From JBKPNZ01 sp046732895 (GTDB lineage: Bacteria; Actinomycetota; Thermoleophilia; Solirubrobacterales; 70-9), in NCBI GenBank assembly GCA_046732895.1, contig JBKPNZ010000035.1:48184-112183 (forward strand): 64,000 bases of DNA. The letters run 5' to 3'. Position 1 is the stretch's first letter. Each line of letters opens with the position of its first letter. A model generated the notes under the pieces. That model was given only the letters and a program-made list of their open reading frames with translations. It made no database searches and had not been told where the DNA came from. The translations under genes and the position numbers were made by a program. Positions 58,312-64,000 of the stretch are shown piece by piece.

Positions 58312-59005
58312 CCGAAGCGCACAGCCATCCGAGCGCGGCTGCGCCGTGGTCACCGGTGGGACCCGCGGCATCGGCGCCGCCATCGCGGACCGCCTCGAGT
58401 CCGACGGCTGGAGGGTGGCGCGGTTGGCTCGCAGCGACAACGGCTCCCCCTACCGAGCGGACGTGGGTGACCCCGAGCAGGTCGCGGCCGCCTTCGAGCG
58501 GATCGAGAAGGATCTCGGCCCGCCGCTGGTGCTCGTCAACAACGCCGGGATTCGTCGCGACGGGCTGGCGATGCGGCTTGGCGACGCCGACTGGGGCGAG
58601 GTGGTCGCGACAAACCTCGGGGGTGCCTTCAACTGCACCCGGCGCGCACTCGGCCCCATGCTGAGCGCCCGGTGGGGCAGGCTGGTCAACGTCTCCTCGG
58701 TGGTCGCCGAGCGCGCCAACCCTGGCCAGGCCAACTACGCCGCGGCCAAGGCGGGGATGCTGGCCCTGACCCGAACGGTTGCCCGCGAGATGGCGCGCAA
58801 GGGAATCACCTGCAACGCAGTCGTCCCCGGCCTGATCGACACAGAGATGACGCAGGACGTGCGCGATCAGCTCCTGCCCGCGATCCCGGCAGGGCGAGCC
58901 GGCTCACCCGAGGACGTGGCGGCCTGCGTGTCGTTCCTGTGCTCGGACGAGGCGGCGTACGTGAACGGGGCCGCCCTGGCCGTTGACGGAGGACTTGGCG
59001 CCTAG
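58304..59005 (+). CDS. fabG: 3-oxoacyl-ACP reductase
   Basis: A 233-residue short-chain dehydrogenase. Cofactor motif TGGTRGIGAAIA; VLVNNAGIRRDGLAMRL; catalytic Ser in VNVSSVVAERANPGQ and Tyr/Lys in ANYAAAKAGMLALTR; ending AYVNGAALAVDGGLGA. It reduces 3-oxoacyl-ACP with NADPH. It overlaps fabH by 8 nt. Length is slightly below the usual 245, with a shortened segment after the cofactor motif. Confidence 0.95.
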   Translation: MPDRSAQPSERGCAVVTGGTRGIGAAIADRLESDGWRVARLARSDNGSPYRADVGDPEQVAAAFERIEKDLGPPLVLVNNAGIRRDGLAMRLGDADWGEVVATNLGGAFNCTRRALGPMLSARWGRLVNVSSVVAERANPGQANYAAAKAGMLALTRTVAREMARKGITCNAVVPGLIDTEMTQDVRDQLLPAIPAGRAGSPEDVAACVSFLCSDEAAYVNGAALAVDGGLGA

Positions 59006-59056
59006 TGGCGCACAGCAAGCAGCAAGCAAGACAGAAAGAAGAGAGAAAGGAAGAAC

Positions 59057-59338
59057 ATGAGTGATGCAACAGGAACGCTGAGCGGCGAGAAGCTCGAGGC
59101 GTTCGAGAAGATCAAGGCCCTGCTCGAGCAGCAGGAGGTTCCCGGCGCCGCCGAGGCGACGCCCGAGAGCACCTGGGAGCAGCTCGACGCCGACTCGCTC
59201 GACCTGGTCGAGCTCGTGCGGGCGCTCGAGGACGAGTACGGCCTGTCGATCGATGACAAGGAGCTCGACGGCGTGAACACCGTCGGCGACGCCGCCGAAA
59301 TGCTCGTGCGCGTGCAGGGAGAGCAGGGCTCGGGGTGA
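59057..59338 (+). CDS. acpP: Acyl carrier protein
   Basis: A 93-residue ACP. The phosphopantetheine site is Ser47 in LDADSLDLVELVRALEDEYG, with acidic helix II. The motif is DSLD, as in FAS-II ACPs. Residues 8-35 form helix I with an unusual Pro/Gly-rich turn (QEVPGAAEATPESTW). Shine-Dalgarno AGAAAGGAAGA precedes the ATG, the only clear one in the operon and suited to high expression. It overlaps fabF by 4 nt. Confidence 0.95.
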   Translation: MSDATGTLSGEKLEAFEKIKALLEQQEVPGAAEATPESTWEQLDADSLDLVELVRALEDEYGLSIDDKELDGVNTVGDAAEMLVRVQGEQGSG

Positions 59339-60519
59339 GGGACACCGTCGTCACAGGCAGGGGAGTCGTCACTCCCATCGGGGTCGGCGCCGACGCCTTC
59401 CTCGACGCGCTCGCGGAGCGTCGCTCGGGGATCGCCGACAACCAGGCGGAGTGCACCGACTTCGATCCGGGCGAGTGGCTCGACCGGCGGGCGGTGCGCC
59501 GCTCCGATCGATTCACCCACCTGGCGGTCGCGGCGGCAGTTCAGGCCATCGACGAGGCCGGGCTCGCCGACGAGATCGGCAATGGGCTCGAGCCGGACAG
59601 GGTTGCGATCCTGATCGGCACGGGAATCGGCGGCCTGACGACGCTGGAGCGGGAGATGCGCGCCGTCATCGAGGGCGGTGAGCGCGCCGTTTCGCCTCAC
59701 ATGGTCCCGATGATGATGCCCAACGCCGCGACGGCGGCCGTGGCCATGCGGTTCGGTCTGCACGGCCCCGGCTGGTCGATCGCGTCGGCGTGCGCGACCG
59801 GCGCGCACGCGATCGGAGAGGGCAAGCGGATGCTCGAGCGCGGCGATGCCGACGTGGTGATCGCCGGCGGCACGGAGGCGCCGTTGACGCCTCTGGCGAT
59901 TGCGGCGTTCCGGCAGATGGGCGCTCTCTCGAAGGCCGGGCGGTCGTGTCCATTCGACGCGCGGCGCGACGGCTTCGTGATCGGCGAGGGCGCCGGGGTG
60001 CTGGTGCTCGAAACCGATGAGCACGCGCGGGCACGCGGCGTCAAGGTTCACGGCAAGGTCGCCGGATACGGGGCGTCGAACGACGCCTTCCACATGACCC
60101 AGCCGGATCGCGACGGCCGTGGGGCGAAGGAGTCCATGCGCGCCGCGCTCGCGGACGCCGACGCAGGCCCGAAGGACGTGGGCTACGTGAACGCCCACGG
60201 CACCTCGACCCCATTCAACGATCGGATCGAGGCCGGCGCAGTCCGTGAGGTCTGGGATTCAGACCCGCCGCCCATCTCCTCGACCAAGTCGGCGATCGGG
60301 CATCTGCTCGGGGCTGCCGGTGCTGTCGAGGCGGTCGCGACCATGGGGGCGCTCGAGCGGCGCCTGCTTCCGCCGACCCTCAACTATTCGGAACCGGATC
60401 CGGACTGCGACGTCGATCCGGTTGCCGATGGGCCGCGTGATGCGAACGGGCTCGTGGCAACGCTCTCGAACTCGTTCGGGTTCGGCGGCCAGAACGCGTC
60501 CCTGGTGTTCACATCATGA
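59335..60519 (+). CDS. fabF: Beta-ketoacyl-ACP synthase II
   Basis: A 394-residue KAS II elongation enzyme. The catalytic residues are Cys153 (SIASACATGAHAIGEG), His288 (NAHGTSTPFND), Lys318 and His323 (TKSAIGHLLGAAGA). LSNSFGFGGQNASLVF is the C-terminal signature. GTG 59335 overlaps the ACP stop. ATG of the carboxyltransferase overlaps its TGA (60516-60519). Confidence 0.96.
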   Translation: MRDTVVTGRGVVTPIGVGADAFLDALAERRSGIADNQAECTDFDPGEWLDRRAVRRSDRFTHLAVAAAVQAIDEAGLADEIGNGLEPDRVAILIGTGIGGLTTLEREMRAVIEGGERAVSPHMVPMMMPNAATAAVAMRFGLHGPGWSIASACATGAHAIGEGKRMLERGDADVVIAGGTEAPLTPLAIAAFRQMGALSKAGRSCPFDARRDGFVIGEGAGVLVLETDEHARARGVKVHGKVAGYGASNDAFHMTQPDRDGRGAKESMRAALADADAGPKDVGYVNAHGTSTPFNDRIEAGAVREVWDSDPPPISSTKSAIGHLLGAAGAVEAVATMGALERRLLPPTLNYSEPDPDCDVDPVADGPRDANGLVATLSNSFGFGGQNASLVFTS

Positions 60520-61928
60520 AGCCACCACCCATCACCACCGAACGTGTGAAAGGACCGGGTATAGGGGGCACTAACGCACGTTCGGCGTTGGCGGAGGCGC
60601 CAGAGCGCGCCGAGGCGGGCCTTCGCCTGCTCCTCGACGGCGACACGTTCCGCCCGTGGCGGAGCGCGGTCGGCGACGCCGTTGCGGCCGGGTCCGGCCG
60701 CCTGGGCGGCCGGCGGGTCTTCGTCTGGGCGCAGGATCAGTCCCAGCGCGGAGGCTCGCTCGGCGGCGCGGGCGGGGACACGATCGCCCGCACGATTCGG
60801 CGGGCCGATCGCGCCCGTGCACCCGTCGTCGGCCTCGCCGCCTCCGCCGGCGCGAGATTGCAGGAGGGCACGGGCGCCCTGACGGCATATGCGGACATCT
60901 TCCGGGCGCAGGCGCTCGCGGAGGTCCCGCAGGTCACACTCATCGTGGGCACGTGCGCAGGAGGAGCGGCGTACTCGAGCTCGCTCGGAGACTTCACGAT
61001 CACTGCGGGCGACAAGGCGCGCCTCTTCCTCACGGGACCCGGCGTCGTCGAGGAGGTCACCAGGGAACGAGTGACGCCCGAGGAGCTGGGCGGGCATTCG
61101 GTCCATGCGCGCAACGGGGTGGCTCAGCTTCACGCGGAGGACGAGGCGGAGGCGGGAGCGCTGGCATGTGAGCTGATCGCCCACCTCCCCGATTTCGCGG
61201 GAGGCCCGCTGCCCCTTGCTCCGCCGCGTGAGCCGAACCCCGGCGATCCGGCGGCCCCACTGCCCGCCTCGCCGCGACGCGTGTATGACGTACGCGACGT
61301 GATCGGGCGGCTGGTCGATGGCGGGCACCTGCTCGAGTTCTCCCGCCGCTGGGCTCGCAACATGGTCGTCGGCCTCGCTCGCCTCGACGGGCTCCCCGTG
61401 GGTGTGATCGCCAATCAGCCGCATCACCTCGGCGGCACGATCGATGCGGCAGGGGCCGAAAAGGGCGCCTGGTTCGTTCGCATGTGCGATCGCTTCCGTC
61501 TTCCGCTGGTGGTCCTCGTTGACACGCCCGGGTTCCTGCCCGGCGTCGGCCAGGAGCAGCGCGGCGTCATCCGTCACGGCGCCGGCCTGCTCGACGCATT
61601 CGCGTCCGCAACCGTGACTCGCGTAACCGTCACCATGCGTCAGGCGTATGGAGGAGCACACATCGTCATGAACTCACGCGACCTCGGAGCCGATCTCACC
61701 CTCGCCTGGCCCGGCTCGGCGATCGGCGTCATGGGAGCGAGGCAGGCGGTCGGTGTGATCGAGCGGCGCGCGATCGAGCGCGGCGCGGATCCCGATGCGC
61801 TTGCCACGCGCTATGCGGATCGGCATCTCGACGGAGCGTTTGCCGCGCAGAAGGGCTACGTTGATGAGATCGTGGAGCCGGCGGAGACCCGCTCACATCT
61901 GATCGAAGCCATGGAAGGGGTGCGTTGA
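60516..61928 (+). CDS. Acyl-CoA carboxylase carboxyltransferase subunit (AccD/PccB type, both CT halves)
   Basis: A 470-residue carboxyltransferase with both halves. The N-half has GGSLGGAGGDTIARTIRRA, GLAASAGARLQEGTGAL and IVGTCAGGAAYSSSLGDF. The C-half has YDVRDVIGRLVDGGHLLEF, DTPGFLPGVGQEQRGVI, MRQAYGGAHIVMNSRDLG and KGYVDEIVEP. It makes malonyl-CoA (or a branched analogue) with a biotin carboxylase subunit encoded elsewhere. There is no zinc finger. The first ~24 codons contain the 48-nt hairpin element (giving ERVKGPGIGGTNARS); an in-frame TTG at 60588 just after it would leave the hairpin untranslated. It is shorter than the usual 510-540 residues. Confidence 0.9.
   Translation: MKPPPITTERVKGPGIGGTNARSALAEAPERAEAGLRLLLDGDTFRPWRSAVGDAVAAGSGRLGGRRVFVWAQDQSQRGGSLGGAGGDTIARTIRRADRARAPVVGLAASAGARLQEGTGALTAYADIFRAQALAEVPQVTLIVGTCAGGAAYSSSLGDFTITAGDKARLFLTGPGVVEEVTRERVTPEELGGHSVHARNGVAQLHAEDEAEAGALACELIAHLPDFAGGPLPLAPPREPNPGDPAAPLPASPRRVYDVRDVIGRLVDGGHLLEFSRRWARNMVVGLARLDGLPVGVIANQPHHLGGTIDAAGAEKGAWFVRMCDRFRLPLVVLVDTPGFLPGVGQEQRGVIRHGAGLLDAFASATVTRVTVTMRQAYGGAHIVMNSRDLGADLTLAWPGSAIGVMGARQAVGVIERRAIERGADPDALATRYADRHLDGAFAAQKGYVDEIVEPAETRSHLIEAMEGVR
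60538..60585 (+). repeat. 48-nt stem-loop repeat, copy 2
   Basis: CCGAACGTGTG (60538-60548) pairs with CGCACGTTCGG (60575-60585) over 11 bp including one G-U wobble, around a 26-nt loop containing AAAGGACCGG and TATAGGGGGCACTAA. It differs from the copy at 22981-23028 at two positions only; the stem change (C to T) keeps pairing in RNA but not as perfect DNA symmetry. It begins 19 nt after the fabF stop, inside the start of the carboxyltransferase frame. Confidence 0.85.
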
Positions 61929-62569
61929 GCACCGTCACCAGCGCTCCGCGCCCGCGGAACGCCACCGAGCGCTCGATCCTCGACGCGGCCCGCGAGCTGA
62001 TCGGCGAGTCGGGATACGAGCGCACCACGATCGACGGCATCGCGCGCCGGGCGATCGTCTCGCGCACGGCGATCTACTTCTACTTCCCGAACAAGCGGGC
62101 GATCATCGATCGTCTGATTCAGCGCAGCTTCGACGACATGTACGCGGCCGCAGCGCCGTATCTCGACGGCTCAGGCGATCCGCGCCAGGAGCTCCGCGCC
62201 GGGATCGCTCGCGTCGCGGCGATCGTGAATCGCGACGAGGCCGTGTTGATGCTGGCCGCTCAGCTGGCCGGTGAGCAAAGCCACCTTCCCGACGAGTGGA
62301 TGCCGCACATCCGTCGCCTCGTCATCGCTGCCGAGCACCGGATCGAGCGCGACCAGCGCAGCGGTCTTGCCTTCGACGACGTTCCTGCCCGGTTGTCTGC
62401 GCAGGCTCTCTGCGCGATGGTCGAGCGCCACATCACGCTCGAGGTCGTCCGCGGCGGTGGCGTCGCCTCGAGCTCGATCTGGCTGCTCGCCGAGCTGTGG
62501 TGGCGCGCCGTCTACTCGCGGCCCGACTCGGCGGTCGATGCTGGGTCGAGCGGCGCGCCGAGCGCGTGA
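61925..62569 (+). CDS. TetR family transcriptional regulator
   Basis: A 214-residue regulator. The N-terminal HTH is at about residues 14-60 (ERSILDAARELIGESGYERT, TIDGIARRAIVSRTAIYFYF, PNKRAIIDRLIQRS). The ligand domain follows. The TTG start at 61925 overlaps the carboxyltransferase stop, so it is the last gene of the FAS-II operon and may feed back on lipid synthesis by sensing acyl-CoA (inference from position). Its 3' end overlaps the converging fabI gene by 58 bp. Confidence 0.88.
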   Translation: MSTVTSAPRPRNATERSILDAARELIGESGYERTTIDGIARRAIVSRTAIYFYFPNKRAIIDRLIQRSFDDMYAAAAPYLDGSGDPRQELRAGIARVAAIVNRDEAVLMLAAQLAGEQSHLPDEWMPHIRRLVIAAEHRIERDQRSGLAFDDVPARLSAQALCAMVERHITLEVVRGGGVASSSIWLLAELWWRAVYSRPDSAVDAGSSGAPSA

Positions 62570-63324
62570 TAACCGCCGTCGACGTGCAGGATCTCGCCGG
62601 TGACGCCGCGCGAGAGGTCGGATAGCAGGAAGACAGCCGCGTCGGCGACCGGGCCCGGATCGTCGAGGTCCCACCCGAGCGGCGCCTGACGCTCCCACGC
62701 CCCCGCGAGGCGCTCGAAGCCGTCAATCCCGCGTGCCGCAAGCGTGGCGAGCGGTCCGGCCGAGATGAGATTGGAGCGGACCCCGCGCGGCCCGAGGTCG
62801 CGCGCGAGATAGCGGCTGATGGACTCGAGCGCCGCCTTGGCCACGCCCATCCAGTCGTAGCCCGGCCAGGCGACCGTCGCATCGAAGTCGAGGCCGACCA
62901 CCGATCCGCCGGGCTCGGTCTCGAGTAGGGGAGCCAGCCCGCCCGCGAGGCGTTGCAGCGACAGCGCGCTCGTTCGGAAGGCCTCCTCCGCCGACGTCGG
63001 GGGAGTCGACAGAAACCGCCCACCCAAAGCGTCCTCGGGCGCGAAGGCCACGGCGTGGACGAGCCCGTCGAGGCCACCCCAGCGCTGCTCGAGCTCGCCC
63101 GCGACCGCCTCGAGGTCATCGTGGGAGTTCACGTCCAGCTCGAGCACGTCGGCCGCCTTGGGCAGGCGCTTCGCCACGCGCTCAGTGATGCGCCGGGCGC
63201 GCCCGAAGCTCGTCAGCACGACCTCCGCGCCCTCCTCCTGGGCGCGCGTCGCGATCGCGAACGCGATCGAGCGGTCGGTGACAACGCCCGTGATGAGCAG
63301 TCGCTTGTCCTCGAGCAGGGGCAC
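62512..63324 (-). CDS. fabI: Enoyl-ACP reductase (NADH), FabI type
   Basis: A 270-residue SDR-type enoyl-ACP reductase, the last step of the elongation cycle. It has LLITGVVTDRSIAFAIATRA at the N-terminus, LVHAVAFAPEDALGGRF, and the catalytic Tyr-x6-Lys in WPGYDWMGVAKAALESI, then LISAGPLATLAARGI. TTGTVxNDRS-like signature marks FabI/InhA and is the target class of triclosan and isoniazid. The start is taken at GTG 63324 next to the conserved region; ATG 63354 would add 10 residues. No good Shine-Dalgarno precedes either. Confidence 0.93.
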   Translation of the reverse strand: MPLLEDKRLLITGVVTDRSIAFAIATRAQEEGAEVVLTSFGRARRITERVAKRLPKAADVLELDVNSHDDLEAVAGELEQRWGGLDGLVHAVAFAPEDALGGRFLSTPPTSAEEAFRTSALSLQRLAGGLAPLLETEPGGSVVGLDFDATVAWPGYDWMGVAKAALESISRYLARDLGPRGVRSNLISAGPLATLAARGIDGFERLAGAWERQAPLGWDLDDPGPVADAAVFLLSDLSRGVTGEILHVDGGYHALGAPLDPASTAESGRE

Positions 63325-63432
63325 TAAGGAGTGGTTATCCCCGATTTTGGGCATCAGTTGCGCTGATTCGACGTTCGCCGCCTCGGCGTCGAGGCAACCT
63401 CGCTTCAAGCTACCTCTCGCTACAACTTCGGT

Positions 63433-64000
63433 GTGGAGCTCGAGCTGACGCTCACGGGGGTGCTGCTGGCGGTGATCGCGCTGCTGATCGCGGCGCAGTG
63501 GCTGCGCGTGCCGTACCCGATCCTGCTGGTGCTCGGCGGACTTGGCCTCGCGCTGATTCCTGCGATGCCGGATCTGCAGCTGGATCCGGACCTCGTGCTC
63601 GTCATCATGTTGCCGCCGCTCCTCTACGCGAGCGCGTTCTTCACGCCACTGCGCGAGCTGCGCCGCCGAGTCCGCCCGATTTCGCTCTTGTCGGTGGGTC
63701 TTGTCCTCGCGACCGCAGCGGCGGTGGCGGCGGTCGCGCATGCCGCGCTTGACTTCGACTGGCCGGCCGCATTCGTCCTGGGCGCGGTCGTGTCGCCCAC
63801 TGATCCCACGGCCGCGAGTGCGATCAGCCGGCGTCTCGGCGTTCCGCAGCGCATCGTCACAGTGATCGAGGGCGAGAGCCTGATCAACGACGCCACCGCT
63901 CTCGTCATCTACAAGTTCGCCATCGCCGCGGTCCTGACGGGCAGCTTCAGCATGTCCGAGGCGGTCGGGCAGTTCTTCCTCAACGCGTTGGGAGGCATCG
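63433..64000 (+). CDS. Na+/H+ antiporter, CPA1 family (partial, N-terminal part)
   Basis: 189 codons of a cation:proton antiporter, open to the window edge. Helix 1 (LTGVLLAVIALLIAAQWLRV) is followed by PYPILLVLGGLGLALIPAMP and VIMLPPLLYASAFFTPLREL. The ion-binding region is FVLGAVVSPTDPTAASAISR, then VTVIEGESLINDATALVIY, both diagnostic of CPA1/NhaP exchangers. The start is GTG 63433, 6 nt after a TACAAC -10-like box (63421-63426), a leaderless arrangement. The C-terminal part lies outside. Confidence 0.92.
   Translation, partial: MELELTLTGVLLAVIALLIAAQWLRVPYPILLVLGGLGLALIPAMPDLQLDPDLVLVIMLPPLLYASAFFTPLRELRRRVRPISLLSVGLVLATAAAVAAVAHAALDFDWPAAFVLGAVVSPTDPTAASAISRRLGVPQRIVTVIEGESLINDATALVIYKFAIAAVLTGSFSMSEAVGQFFLNALGGI

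Noticed and set aside
63318..63327. GGGGCACTAA near the fabI start matches the repeat-loop end
   Set aside because: Ten bases only, no flanking inverted repeat and it lies in fabI coding sequence; compatible with chance.
1..64000. CRISPR arrays, insertion sequences, prophage genes, rRNA
   Set aside because: No regularly spaced direct repeats, transposase, integrase or phage structural motifs, and no rRNA segments were seen.

Overview
The window is about 64 kb of high-GC DNA with dense, short-gapped genes, frequent GTG/TTG starts, ATGA/GTGA operon overlaps and several promoters lying 6-7 nt before the start codon (leaderless pattern). Together with the gene content (DUF3105, LytR_C proteins, ECF42-DGPF pair, F420-type LLM oxidoreductase, FAS-II with FabI) this points to a soil-type actinobacterium, probably class Thermoleophilia (Solirubrobacterales-like). 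The class assignment is inference. No rRNA, CRISPR array, transposase or phage gene was seen, so this reads as ordinary chromosome.

Layout. 1-5.4 kb: end of D-Ala-D-Ala ligase, a membrane Ser/Thr kinase, a DJ-1/PfpI protein, then purM-uppP-dedA on the minus strand. 5.5-17.8 kb: an exopolysaccharide or capsule locus with a WbpM/CapD-type dehydratase, two tandem LytR_C proteins, a FlgD-like secreted domain, a Wzy-like polymerase, a Wzx-like flippase, three glycosyltransferases, a PglC-like phosphoglycosyl transferase and two GNAT/FemAB-type acyltransferases. 17.9-24 kb: DUF3105, an alpha/beta hydrolase, metF, a sugar porter, a CDP-alcohol phosphatidyltransferase, a 486-bp intergenic region with strong RNA-like folding, and a CYTH protein. 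24-41.3 kb: an accessory-like stretch of small regulators and stress-type enzymes: two MarR regulators around a DHA2 efflux pump, a PASTA lipoprotein, an aldo/keto reductase, an MFS protein, a fused ArsR-SRPBCC gene and a split ArsR/SRPBCC pair, enoyl-CoA hydratase, RibD-like reductase, the ECF42 sigma/DGPF pair, a WYL regulator, a two-domain VOC protein, an MMPL exporter, and intact and decayed SnoaL-type genes. 41.3-48.5 kb: an LLM oxidoreductase, two tRNA-Ala genes (CGC and UGC), a GAF-GGDEF cyclase, an acidic disordered protein, glutamate dehydrogenase, a small secreted protein and a CFA-type methyltransferase.

48.5-62.6 kb holds the clearest metabolic logic. A minus-strand operon encodes branched-chain 2-oxoacid dehydrogenase E1-alpha, E1-beta and E2, a leucine-dehydrogenase-like enzyme, lipB and lipA, followed by a rhomboid protease. 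It is transcribed divergently from a FAS-II operon, fabD-fabH-fabG-acpP-fabF-carboxyltransferase-tetR, with fabI converging on its end. The 368-bp shared promoter region carries several repeated palindromes. The arrangement suggests that leucine/valine breakdown supplies branched acyl-CoA primers to FabH. The window ends inside a CPA1-type Na+/H+ antiporter gene.

The most unusual signal is a 48-nt stem-loop repeated at 22981-23028 and 60538-60585 (46 of 48 positions identical, with a stem-preserving C-to-U change). One copy sits at the 3' end of the foldable 22.8-23.0 kb intergenic region, where it can form mutually exclusive pairings with an upstream hairpin. The other spans the junction after fabF, inside the first codons of the carboxyltransferase reading frame.
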